Positions 25,275-33,829 of a stretch of DNA of 64,000 bases are shown here, piece after piece (the stretch's first letter is position 1; each line of letters starts with the position of its first letter). Both the position numbers and the translations under genes were made by a program. The stretch is from Myxococcales bacterium (lineage in GTDB: Bacteria > Myxococcota_A > Polyangia > Palsa-1104 > JAEUJZ01). The notes beneath the pieces were generated by a model that saw nothing but the letters and a program-made list of their open reading frames with translations, ran no database searches and was not told the origin of the DNA. Where the stretch lies: NCBI GenBank assembly GCA_016794505.1, contig JAEUJZ010000013.1, positions 248,001 to 312,000 of the forward strand, given 5' to 3'.

Positions 25275-26750
25275 ATGCAGATCGTGACCCCTTCCATTGC
25301 GCAAAGTCGACTGACCCCCGAGCTGCTTTCTCGTTTGGCCGAGATCGTCGGGGAAAGCGGCCTCGTACGTGACCCCGATGATCTAGAACCCTACCTGCGC
25401 GAGCAGCGCGGCAACTTCAAAGGGCGCAGTCCGCTGTGTGTGCTGCCCGCCTCGACGCAGCAGGTTGCGGCCGTTGTGAAGACCTTGGCCGAAGCAGAAG
25501 TGCCGATGGTGCCTCAGGGCGGTAACACCGGTCTGTGCGGCGGTGCGGTTGCTGGCCTAGGCGGTGAAGAAGTGATCATTAACCTAAAGCGAATGAATCG
25601 GGTGCTTTCGGTCGATCACGATAACTTCACATTAACAGTCGAAGCAGGCTGCATCTTGAGCGACGTGCAAGCGACAGCCATGGCCGCCGATCGCCTGTTC
25701 CCATTGAGCCTGGCCGCCGAGGGCAGTTGCCAGATTGGTGGCAATCTAGCGACGAATGCCGGCGGTACGCAGGTGCTGCGCTATGGCAACGCGCGCGAGC
25801 TGGTGCTGGGCCTGGAAGTGGTTCTGCCCGACGGCCGCGTGCTCGATATGCTGCGGGGTCTGCGCAAGGACAACACGGGCTACGATCTGCGCCACCTGTT
25901 TTGCGGTGCCGAAGGAACTCTGGGGATCATCACCGCCGCTGTGCTGAAGCTGTTTCCGCGTCCACGTGAGCAAGTGACCGCCATGCTGGCGCTGCCCAAC
26001 TTGCAGGCAGCCATCGCGGTGCTTTCGCGGGCGCGAGCCGAGACCGGCGATGCGATCACGGGCTGCGAATTCATCTCGCGCACGGCGCTCGACATGGTGC
26101 TGCGCCACATTCCCGGCACGCGTGAACCACTGTCTCAGCGCTCTTTGCACTACCTGCTCTTGGAAGCAACCTCGACGGCAATCCCGCGCGATGGCGAAGC
26201 GCATTCGAGCAGCGCCGAGCAGCTGCGTCACACCTGTGAGCAGCTGTTTGCAGAGTGCAGCGATGCCGGCCTGATCGAAGACGCCGTCATCGCGCAGAGT
26301 CCTGCCCAACGCAGCGAATTTTGGCGCATCCGTGAGAGCATTCCCGAAGCGCAAAAGCCTGAAGGCGTGAGCCTAAAGCACGATGTTGCCGTGCCGGTAC
26401 CTCGCGTCGCGGAGTTTGTGCAACGGGCGAGCGAGCGCGTGCAGGCCGCTGTACCGGGCCTGCGTGTCTGCGCCTTTGGCCACATCGGCGACGGCAATAT
26501 TCACTTCAACCTCAGCCAGCCGAGCGAAGGATCGGGGGCCGCGTTCTTGGCCGAGCGCGAGCGCATCGCAGCCATCGTGCATGACTTGGCCGTCGATCTG
26601 CAGGGCAGCTTTAGCGCTGAGCACGGCATCGGCAGCCTGAAGCGCAGCGAGCTTCGCCGCTATCGCAGCGAGGTAGAGCTTTCCGTGATGCGCTCGATCA
26701 AAGCCGCGCTCGATCCCAAGGGTCTGATGAATCCCGGCAAGGTGTTGTAG
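25275..26750 (+). CDS. FAD-binding D-2-hydroxyacid dehydrogenase (GlcD/D2HGDH-like)
   Basis: A 491-residue flavoprotein of the vanillyl-alcohol oxidase/GlcD family. The FAD-binding PP-loop motif is VPQGGNTGLCGGAV and GGNLATNAGGTQVLRYGN follows. The C-terminal FAD-linked oxidase domain carries the metal-site histidines in HIGDGNIHFN and SAEHGIGSLKR. Length and motifs match D-2-hydroxyglutarate or D-lactate dehydrogenases; the exact substrate is not settled. About 25560-25650 is a short AT-richer stretch. The gene is divergent from the enoyl-CoA hydratase. Confidence 0.9.
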   Translation: MQIVTPSIAQSRLTPELLSRLAEIVGESGLVRDPDDLEPYLREQRGNFKGRSPLCVLPASTQQVAAVVKTLAEAEVPMVPQGGNTGLCGGAVAGLGGEEVIINLKRMNRVLSVDHDNFTLTVEAGCILSDVQATAMAADRLFPLSLAAEGSCQIGGNLATNAGGTQVLRYGNARELVLGLEVVLPDGRVLDMLRGLRKDNTGYDLRHLFCGAEGTLGIITAAVLKLFPRPREQVTAMLALPNLQAAIAVLSRARAETGDAITGCEFISRTALDMVLRHIPGTREPLSQRSLHYLLLEATSTAIPRDGEAHSSSAEQLRHTCEQLFAECSDAGLIEDAVIAQSPAQRSEFWRIRESIPEAQKPEGVSLKHDVAVPVPRVAEFVQRASERVQAAVPGLRVCAFGHIGDGNIHFNLSQPSEGSGAAFLAERERIAAIVHDLAVDLQGSFSAEHGIGSLKRSELRRYRSEVELSVMRSIKAALDPKGLMNPGKVL

Positions 26751-26812
26751 CAAAGCGGGAAAGAGGAAGGCGGGCAGCCGCAGCAAAGTAGAGGGCGGGC
26801 GTGCCGGGGGCC

Positions 26813-26872
26813 ACGTCGCCGCAGGCGAAGAAACCAGTGCTCGGCGGTACCTTACGGAAGGTACGGCGACGT
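26813..26872. repeat. Nested inverted repeat between convergent genes
   Basis: The perfect 9-bp arms ACGTCGCCG (26813-26821) and CGGCGACGT (26864-26872) enclose a perfect 7-bp hairpin, GTACCTT-ACGG-AAGGTAC (26847-26864). The arms share the C at 26864, so both helices cannot be fully formed at once. The element lies between the convergent dehydrogenase and IHF genes. No U-tract follows, so a simple Rho-independent terminator is unlikely. Confidence 0.45.
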
Positions 26873-26937
26873 AGAGGCGCAGCCTTCCATCGACGAAGTC
26901 GAGGAAAAAATCGGCGCCGCGCTCGCGTGTCAGATCG

Positions 26938-27336
26938 CTAGGCTTTGCTCTCGTTACGCGGCTTCTTGCCTGTGGGATCGACCGCAGCGGCTGGCCGCGA
27001 TGTGTCTCCCTTTTCAGGCTCTCGGTCCGCGCTAGCAGCTGGCGCCGGAGCATCTGTCGCCCCCGCGTTCACCCGCTCTTTGAGCTCTTTGCCCACTTTG
27101 AAGAACGGCAAGCGCTTCGGGTTCACACCCACCGGGTCCCCCGTGCGCGGATTCCGCCCCTCATACGCTTTATAGCGTCGGATCTCGAAGCTACCGAGCC
27201 CGCGGATCTCGATCCGGTGGCCGGCTTTTAGGGCCTCCTCCATCGAGTCAAAGATGCAGTTGATGATCTGTTCAGCCTTGCCCTTGGGCAGGCTAAGTTG
27301 AGCGGCTACTTTTTCAATCAAATCCGATTTGGTCAT
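26938..27336 (-). CDS. IHF/HU-family DNA-binding protein with C-terminal extension
   Basis: A 132-residue protein. Residues 1-92 are a complete HU/IHF fold (MTKSDLIEKVAAQL, RIEIRGLGSFEIRR and the arm YKAYEGRNPRTGDPVGVNPKRLPFF), closest to the IHF beta type with its proline at the arm tip. About 40 Ala/Pro/Asp-rich and finally basic residues extend the usual length (tail KKPRNESKA). The family bends DNA for recombination, replication and transcription. The ATG at 27336 is preferred over an upstream in-frame start at 27399 because the canonical MTKSDL begins there. Confidence 0.92.
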   Translation of the reverse strand: MTKSDLIEKVAAQLSLPKGKAEQIINCIFDSMEEALKAGHRIEIRGLGSFEIRRYKAYEGRNPRTGDPVGVNPKRLPFFKVGKELKERVNAGATDAPAPAASADREPEKGDTSRPAAAVDPTGKKPRNESKA

Positions 27337-28035
27337 TCCTACTTGCCTCTCGCTGCGCGTGAAGCATGCACAGCAGCCGACGGCACTCCCCCCTACCACT
27401 CAGGCGCCCCGGATCTGACCCCCCCGACCCCTACGCGGCCCCCGCCGCGCGACTCTTATTACAGAGTCCGTGTATCCATCGGCTGATGGAGCGACGGTTC
27501 ATCGTACTGCGAATAGTCTTCTGAGATCAATGGCCTTGGCGGTTCTGTTTAAGAGACTGCGGCAGGCAGACTTCCAGTCCGAAGTAGGTTGCAGAGGCTC
27601 GATGGCGGTGGGATAGCAAACGAGCGAGGGGCGAGAGATGAGCGACAGGCCACTGCTTGCGTAGGCCCCAAAGCGGGCTGATATCGGGCACAGACCTACA
27701 GGTCTTCAGATTCCTCGACCCGCGAATTGGGAAGTTCAGTACTCAGGATTCCTTTTTTGTTCCGACCCCGGCCTTGCCATCGATCCATATCTTCCTGTTT
27801 CTGCGCCCTTTTCTGTCTCTATTTCTGTTTCGTTCGCCTGAGCTCTGCCTGCAATTCCGCAGGGAATTCCCAGGCCTATGCCCATACCGTTGGATAGCTG
27901 GACGCCTGCGCGTGATCGGATTGTATTTTGTCTCCCTTCTCGCGTTGGGATCGGCGAGCATGTCCGACAAAGTCGGCGGTTTCTTGGGTCGCATTGCTGG
28001 ATCCAGCCCGCTAGTCCGTTGCGTGGAGGAAGCCT
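27337..28035. other. Long non-coding region upstream of IHF gene and MuiA gene
   Basis: This 699-base region lacks a convincing gene: reading frames across 27657-28151 are Phe/Ser/Leu-rich and have no family resemblance. It contains C-runs of four to seven bases at 27388, 27407, 27419, 27428 and 27439 (G-runs on the minus strand). Two perfect stem-loops follow: GACTCT-TATTAC-AGAGTC (27451-27468) and TCCATC-GGCT-GATGGA (27475-27490). A pyrimidine-rich stretch runs from about 27752 to 27850. The first part probably holds the IHF promoter and leader, the second the MuiA promoter. Confidence 0.5.
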
Positions 28036-30360
28036 TTGCAGATCTCATGTCCTGCCGAGATCACGCACGTCACAGTCCATGCCCGTGGCGCCGTGATCAC
28101 TCGAACCGTCTCGGCTGCTGCGCTGGCAGCGCTGCCCAGCCTGCCGTCTGATGCAGAGCTGGCCGGCCTCAGCGAAGTCGAGCTTCTCATCCCCAACATC
28201 ACGCCACTGGCCTTTCCCGGCAGCCTGCGGGTGTCGCTGCTCGATGGCGGCGGCAGAGCGGGCCAGCCAGCGACAAGTTCGCGTCAAGTCGTCTCGGTGC
28301 GCAGCAGCCTGGATGTGTCGCCGCACGCGACACAGCCGGGCCAGGCCGCGAGTGAGCTTGCCGAGCGCTCCCGCAAGGTCGCGCGCTTGGAAGCCGAGCA
28401 AGAGCGACTGGTGCAGCAGCGCCAGCGCCTCGCCAAGACTTCACCGGATCCGGCGCTGCGCACGACATCGTTCGTCGAAAAAGTGGATGAGCGCATGGCT
28501 GATGCTCTCGCCACCGCGTCGCTTCTGCTCGAAGCACAGCAGCAGATCGATCGTCGCATCGAGATCATTGAGCGCGACTTGGTCGCCGCCCGTTTGGCCA
28601 AGGCAGAAGCCGAGCTTGCCTATGCCCAAGCGCAGAGCAGTCAGCGCATGGGTGCGGGGCATCCGACGCGAACCGCCATCGTCGTCCTCAGCGGACGCGG
28701 CCCGCTGCCCCCGCTGGCGCTGCGCTATGTCGTGCCGGCGGCCCGCTTCTGGCCGCTTTACACGCTGCGAATCGTCGAGGGTGCCGATGGAACTCGTCGC
28801 GGTGCGTGGCTTTTGGAAGCGCTCTTGGCGCAGCGCAGCGGGGAAGACTGGAAGCAAGCGCAGGTCTCGCTTTCAACCGCAGATCTGCTACTGGACACGC
28901 GTCTGCCCGAGCTGCCTGCGCTGCGCTTTGGACGCGCCCAGCCGTCCGCACACCGCGGCTATCGTCCGCCGCCTGCCGGCTTGGATGCGCTGTTCAGCGA
29001 CTACGATCAGACGTTCGCTGCAGCCGGATCGGTGCGCGCTGGCTCAGGCGGGGTCACGCTGCCATCACTGGACGAAGAGGACCTGTCTGCCTCGTCGATC
29101 ACGCAAAAAAACCTGCTCCTCGACGCGCAGTCTGAGGTCCAGCTCGATCACGACGAGCAAGAGGGAAGCGCCATGGTGTCGCGCCCTCGCCGCGAAGCGC
29201 CGGTCAAGGCCAAGCGATCCGGTGCCCCGCGCGGCCGTCCAGTCGTGCCTGAACCGAGCAGCATGGACTATGCCGGAGCCGCACCGCCGCCGCCGTCCCT
29301 AGAGATGCCAGCGGTGCCAGCGAGCTTTGCCATGGCTCCACCGCCTGCGCCGCTGGCGGCAGCCCCGATGCGCCCGCAAGCCGCCGTAGGATCCATCGCG
29401 CGCTCGCGAAGTGAAGTCAGAGAAGAGCTGATGAAAAAGGAAGCCCCCGGTGGCGCCGCGAGCGGCGGTGGAGGCGGGTTCGCCGATACCGGTGCAGACG
29501 ACGACGAGGCGACCGAGCCGGACAGCAGCGACGTCAGCGAGCAGTGGCTGGACTTTGATCGCTTGGTGCTGATCGGACCCGCGAACCGAACGCAGCGCGG
29601 TCGCCTGGCTCCAAGCGAAGAGACCGATGGCCAGCGCCTGCGCAGCAGCGCGCAAGCAGAGATCGAAGCGCTAAGCCCTGGCAGTGGCTTGACCGATCCG
29701 CTGCGTGGCCGCGGGCAGTTTGACTACCGCTACGACAGCGAAGGCATCGTGCGCATTCCGTCGGATGGCAAGACCCACCGCATCCTCTTGCGCAGCGTCG
29801 AGTGCGCGCCCAGCCTGCGCCTGTTGTCGGTGCCGCGCGAGCGCCCCGAGGTGTACCGCGAAGCCGAGTTCAAAAACCCACTTCCCACTCCGCTTCTCGC
29901 CGGGCCGGTCGATGTCTATGTCGAAGGCAGCTTGCTGACAACCGCACAGGTTGGAGCCATCGATCGCGGCGGCTCGCTGCGCGTTGGCATGGGTGTAGAA
30001 GAGCGCGTGCGCGTCGCGCGCAACGTGCGTGGCGAAGAAGAAACCACCGGCCTGCTCGGCGGAACCACCCAGGTCACACAGCACGTCAGCGTCGAGGTCA
30101 GCTCCTCTCTCGGGCAGCCCGCGGTGATCGAGCTTTTCGATCGCATGCCGGTGACGGATGACAAGTCGATGACCGTCGAGCTCATCGCCGCGCGGCCCGA
30201 GGCCAAGGAATACAGCCAAGCCGAGCGCGGCCTGCCCATTCGTGGCGGGCTGACGTGGCGCCTAACGCTGCCTGCCGGTGGCAAAGCCAAGGTCGACTAC
30301 AGCTACCGCATCGTGTTCCCGGCCAAGAACGAAATCGTCGGAGGAAATCGCCGTGACTGA
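28036..30360 (+). CDS. Mucoidy inhibitor MuiA-family protein (DUF4139/DUF4140), copy 1
   Basis: A 774-residue protein starting at TTG 28036, with GGAGG 6 nt upstream. It has the N-terminal DUF4140 domain (HVTVHARGAVITR), a coiled-coil segment (about 110-190, rich in Glu/Arg/Gln) and the C-terminal DUF4139 domain, which starts near ALRYVVPAARFWPLYTLRI and resumes in the last 250 residues. Between these lies a Pro/Ala-rich, poorly conserved insert (about 320-500). The family is named after a gene suppressing mucoidy; its biochemistry is unknown. It is followed by a second family member whose start overlaps this stop, so the two are probably partners. Confidence 0.85.
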   Translation: MQISCPAEITHVTVHARGAVITRTVSAAALAALPSLPSDAELAGLSEVELLIPNITPLAFPGSLRVSLLDGGGRAGQPATSSRQVVSVRSSLDVSPHATQPGQAASELAERSRKVARLEAEQERLVQQRQRLAKTSPDPALRTTSFVEKVDERMADALATASLLLEAQQQIDRRIEIIERDLVAARLAKAEAELAYAQAQSSQRMGAGHPTRTAIVVLSGRGPLPPLALRYVVPAARFWPLYTLRIVEGADGTRRGAWLLEALLAQRSGEDWKQAQVSLSTADLLLDTRLPELPALRFGRAQPSAHRGYRPPPAGLDALFSDYDQTFAAAGSVRAGSGGVTLPSLDEEDLSASSITQKNLLLDAQSEVQLDHDEQEGSAMVSRPRREAPVKAKRSGAPRGRPVVPEPSSMDYAGAAPPPPSLEMPAVPASFAMAPPPAPLAAAPMRPQAAVGSIARSRSEVREELMKKEAPGGAASGGGGGFADTGADDDEATEPDSSDVSEQWLDFDRLVLIGPANRTQRGRLAPSEETDGQRLRSSAQAEIEALSPGSGLTDPLRGRGQFDYRYDSEGIVRIPSDGKTHRILLRSVECAPSLRLLSVPRERPEVYREAEFKNPLPTPLLAGPVDVYVEGSLLTTAQVGAIDRGGSLRVGMGVEERVRVARNVRGEEETTGLLGGTTQVTQHVSVEVSSSLGQPAVIELFDRMPVTDDKSMTVELIAARPEAKEYSQAERGLPIRGGLTWRLTLPAGGKAKVDYSYRIVFPAKNEIVGGNRRD

Positions 30361-31990
30361 TCCGGTTGTCCCATCGAGCACCAGCGGCGCCTCACTCGCG
30401 GAATCGCGCGCAGGTGAGCCTGCCGTCGTCGACTGTGGCAGCAGCGTGGTCCGCGTCACGCTGTTCGAAGATCGCGCCGAAGTCGTGCGCCGTGTCCAGG
30501 CACCACTGACCGCCGGGGTGTCGTGGCTGCGCATCGGCGGCATCGCGACCATGGTCAGCGACCCAAGCGTGCTGGCGAACGTCCAGAGCATACGAAGCGG
30601 CAGCGCACGTGTGCTATCGACTCGTGTCGTGCGGCGAGTGCGGCACGTCCCGGTGTGCAGCAGCAGCGAAGTCGCGACTCGCGAGAAGGAACAGCAGAGC
30701 GCCGCGGCTCGTCGGCTCGCTGCAGAGAGAGCGGTCGATGCACTGAGCACGCATGAAGCACGTGTTGCGAGCTTGCTTGAGCACTGGGCGGTCGCGCTTA
30801 AGCGGGTGCCGCGCTCAGCCGCGACCGATCTAAATGGCTGGCGCAGCGCCTATGCGCGCATGATCAGCTCGCAGCAGCAGGCCTTGGACGACTTGGCTGC
30901 AGCGCGCAGCGAGCTATCCGAAGCCGATCGCGAGGTACAGCGCTGCGATCTGCGTCTGACGCAGGCCCGTCGGGTCGAGCCGCGCTTTGAAGCCACGATC
31001 GAGCTGCAGATCGAATCCGCGGCGCCGGGTGTCGCGCAGATCGAGCTTGTCTATCGCACGCCGTGCGCTCTGTGGCGACCCGAGCACTTGTGTCGATTGA
31101 GCACAGCGCCTGACGGAAGCACCAGCTTGCAGATCACGACGTTTGCCACTGCCTGGCAGTGTACCGGCGAAGAGTGGCGCGATGTCGCGCTGCGCTTCTC
31201 AACCGCGCGGCCGGCTCAGGCGGCTACCGCACCGCCACTCACCGAAGACAACCTGCGCCTGCGCCGCAAGACTGAGCCCGAAAAGCGCACTGTCGTGGTG
31301 GAAGCGCGCGAGCAGGTAATCGCGGTGGCTGGACTCGGTCGCGGCCAGCGCGCCGTCGAAGAGATGCCAGGCGTCGAGGATGGCGGCGAGCCGCTCACAT
31401 TTAGCGCGCAGCGCCCAACCAGCGTGCCGTCGACGGGAATGCCCGTGCGGGTCGAGCTTGCAACGCAGACCCTGCCCTGCCAGATCGAGCGAGTGGCGTT
31501 CCCAGAAAAAAGCATGGCTGCTCACTTGCGCGCGACCGCGACTCTGACCGGGACGCGGCCGCTTCTGGCTGGCCCCGTGCATGTGATTCGCGAAAACGAG
31601 CTAGCCGGACGAAGCCGTGTCTTGTTCGTCGCCCCTGGTGAACCATTCGAGCTGGGCTTTGGCATCGACGATGGGCTGCGCGTCCGTCGCAAGGTCGATG
31701 AGACGCGCGAGACGACGGCGGTACTGGGCACGCAGAAGATCACGCGCACCGTGCGGATGTATGTCAGCAACCTAAGTGGCCAGCGCAAGCCGCTGCAGCT
31801 TACCGAGCGCATCCCGGTGAGCGAGCTACGCGACGTCGAAATCAGCGTGCAACCAGGACCAGGAATGCGCTTTGACAGCAAAGATGGCTTCTTGCGCATC
31901 GACTGCGACCTCGATCCCAACGCGACCAAGGAATTCAGCTTCAGCTATCGCATCGAAGCCGGAGCGCGCGTGGTCCTGCCCTCGCTTTGA
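30353..31990 (+). CDS. MuiA-family protein (DUF4139-type), copy 2
   Basis: A 545-residue protein starting at GTG 30353 inside the last codons of copy 1 (8-base overlap); GGAGG lies 8 nt upstream. It has the same order as copy 1: an N-terminal strand domain (VVRVTLFEDRAEVVRR), a coiled coil (about 110-215) and a C-terminal DUF4139-like beta domain (VYRTPCALWRPEHLC, LRVRRKVDETRETT, GTQKITRTVRMYVSN). It lacks the long Pro-rich insert of copy 1. Tandem coupling suggests a heteromeric function. Confidence 0.82.
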   Translation: MTDPVVPSSTSGASLAESRAGEPAVVDCGSSVVRVTLFEDRAEVVRRVQAPLTAGVSWLRIGGIATMVSDPSVLANVQSIRSGSARVLSTRVVRRVRHVPVCSSSEVATREKEQQSAAARRLAAERAVDALSTHEARVASLLEHWAVALKRVPRSAATDLNGWRSAYARMISSQQQALDDLAAARSELSEADREVQRCDLRLTQARRVEPRFEATIELQIESAAPGVAQIELVYRTPCALWRPEHLCRLSTAPDGSTSLQITTFATAWQCTGEEWRDVALRFSTARPAQAATAPPLTEDNLRLRRKTEPEKRTVVVEAREQVIAVAGLGRGQRAVEEMPGVEDGGEPLTFSAQRPTSVPSTGMPVRVELATQTLPCQIERVAFPEKSMAAHLRATATLTGTRPLLAGPVHVIRENELAGRSRVLFVAPGEPFELGFGIDDGLRVRRKVDETRETTAVLGTQKITRTVRMYVSNLSGQRKPLQLTERIPVSELRDVEISVQPGPGMRFDSKDGFLRIDCDLDPNATKEFSFSYRIEAGARVVLPSL

Positions 31991-32080
31991 TTCCCTCTCG
32001 CTACTGCCCCATCTGATGCAAAGGCCCTGCAGCGCCACGGGCTCATCGGCCCCGCTGCGTCCTCCAAAACCGACGAGAAG

Positions 32081-33391
32081 CTAGGCGAAGCGCAAGAGGT
32101 GCCAGTTCTTCTTACCGCGGCGCAGCGCGATGAACTCGCCGTGCAAAAGGTCGGTCGTGGTCAGGCGATCCTCGGCGCTTGCCTTGCGGCCGTTCACGAG
32201 CACGGCACCGGTCTGCGCAAACTCACGCGCTTCGCGCTTCGATTTGCAGAGCGCGGTCTCCACTAGCACATCGAGCAACAACAGCCCTTCCCCAGAGAGC
32301 CGCGACAGCGCGTGCTGCGACGTGGGCGCACTGGCCAACGCCTCGCGCAGCGTCGATGGGGACAAGCCAGCAATGTCGCCCGAAAACAGCGCCTGCGCAG
32401 CCGCCTCGGCCTGCATGCGCTCGCCGTCTCCGTGCAGTAGCTGCGTCATGTGGCGGGCCAGCGCGCGATGCGCGGCACGCGCTCCCGCATTGCGCTCGTG
32501 TTCATCGGCCAAGGCGCTGATCTCGTCCTGCGAAAGGAAGGTAAACAGCTTCAAGTACCGCACGACATCTTCGTCCGCGGTGTTCAGCCAAAATTGATAG
32601 AAGGCATACGGACTCGTGCGATCGGCGGATAACCAGATCGCCCCGGCCTCGCTTTTTCCGAACTTGCCCCCGTCGGAACGCGTGACCAGCGGGGCAGTTA
32701 GACCAAACGATTCGGCTTGTTCTGCACCCTGTGCAGTGGGCCGGCAGATTCGCCGGATCAGATCGCAGCCGCTGACGATGTTCCCCCACTGATCACTCCC
32801 GCCCATCTGCAGCGTGACGCCGTAGCCCTGGTGCAGGTGCAGAAAGTCGTATGCCTGCAAGATCATGTAACTGAACTCGGTGTAGCTGATGCCCTGCTCG
32901 CGCTGGTTCAAGCGGTCGCGCACTGAATCGCGCTGGATCATGGCGTTGACCGAGAAGTGCTTTCCAACGTCGCGCAGCACATCGATGAAGGGCAGTGCAC
33001 CGAGCCAGTCGAGGTTGTTCACCATGCTGGCCGCGCGCTCGCCCGGCGAAAAGTCCAGCAAGCGCTCAAAGATCCGCCGCTGACTGCGGACGTTGTGCTC
33101 GACGATGTCACGGGTCAAAAGCTGGCGTTCAGCCGACTTGCCCGAGGGATCACCGATGAGCCCAGTGCCCCCACCCAGCACCGCGATCGGGCGATGGCCA
33201 GCGTGTTGAAAATGCATGAGCAGCTTGATCGGAATGAAGTTGCCAATGGTCAGTGAGTCAGCCGTCGGATCGAAGCCGACATACGCCGTACGCATGCCCG
33301 AGGCCAAGTGGCTGGCCAGGCCAGCGTCATCGGTGGTCTGATGCAAAAGGCCGCGCCAGCGCAGCTCATCCAAAAACGCGCAAGAAGTCAT
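32081..33391 (-). CDS. tyrS: Tyrosyl-tRNA synthetase
   Basis: A 436-residue class Ic synthetase that charges tRNA-Tyr. The nucleotide-binding HIGH-equivalent reads ADSLTIGNF (T48 and N51 in place of the usual two histidines) and the KMSKS-equivalent is GGKFGKSEAG. Tyrosine-site features include VGFDPTADS and MGGSDQWGNIVSG. A C-terminal S4 RNA-binding domain (about 370-436) ends the protein. Length and order are normal for bacterial TyrRS. It is convergent with the MuiA pair and has a divergent small gene upstream. Confidence 0.94.
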   Translation of the reverse strand: MTSCAFLDELRWRGLLHQTTDDAGLASHLASGMRTAYVGFDPTADSLTIGNFIPIKLLMHFQHAGHRPIAVLGGGTGLIGDPSGKSAERQLLTRDIVEHNVRSQRRIFERLLDFSPGERAASMVNNLDWLGALPFIDVLRDVGKHFSVNAMIQRDSVRDRLNQREQGISYTEFSYMILQAYDFLHLHQGYGVTLQMGGSDQWGNIVSGCDLIRRICRPTAQGAEQAESFGLTAPLVTRSDGGKFGKSEAGAIWLSADRTSPYAFYQFWLNTADEDVVRYLKLFTFLSQDEISALADEHERNAGARAAHRALARHMTQLLHGDGERMQAEAAAQALFSGDIAGLSPSTLREALASAPTSQHALSRLSGEGLLLLDVLVETALCKSKREAREFAQTGAVLVNGRKASAEDRLTTTDLLHGEFIALRRGKKNWHLLRFA

Positions 33392-33531
33392 GGTGACTCA
33401 CCATACTCGAAAGCCGGCTGCAGACGGAAGCGCGACGGCCAGCCTGCGTTCCTCGATCCGTTGCCCCAGGGGGCCCGCCACCGCGCAGAGATCGACGTCT
33501 GAGCACCAGCAAACCGTGATATAAGGGGCGC

Positions 33532-33786
33532 ATGTCTACGAGCCAAAGCCTCCGCGATCTGGTTAGCCACCGGGTCACCTTTGACTTTGAGAACGGCCAT
33601 CAGTTGACTGGCTATGTCGCCACCGTACGTCCGAACAGTGGCGACGTGATCAGCATGGCGCTGACTCGCGTCGAGATCACCAACTCGGCGGGCGAAGTGA
33701 TCGAACGTCATCGCGAGATGGTCGTCATTCCCTCGGTGCTGACTGGCTATCGCTTGACCGAAGGTCCGTCCGCTAAAGCCAAGTAG
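33532..33786 (+). CDS. Small LSm-like conserved protein
   Basis: An 84-residue protein. After a short helical start, VTFDFENGHQLTGYVATVRP and the following strands read as a five-stranded Sm/LSm-like barrel with the alternating hydrophobic pattern and an internal glycine at the Sm1 bend. I do not recognise a named family. It starts 140 bases from TyrRS on the opposite strand and is followed closely by the SirB1-type gene. RNA or protein binding is possible but unproven. Confidence 0.65.
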   Translation: MSTSQSLRDLVSHRVTFDFENGHQLTGYVATVRPNSGDVISMALTRVEITNSAGEVIERHREMVVIPSVLTGYRLTEGPSAKAK

Positions 33787-33829
33787 CCGCAGCCCCGTCT
33801 GGCCTCGCCTCTTTCGGCCTACCTCTTCG

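Noticed and set aside
27657..28151. Plus-strand open frame before the MuiA gene
   Set aside because: No plausible family, Phe/Ser-rich from a pyrimidine tract, and its end overlaps the MuiA start, which has a strong ribosome-binding site.
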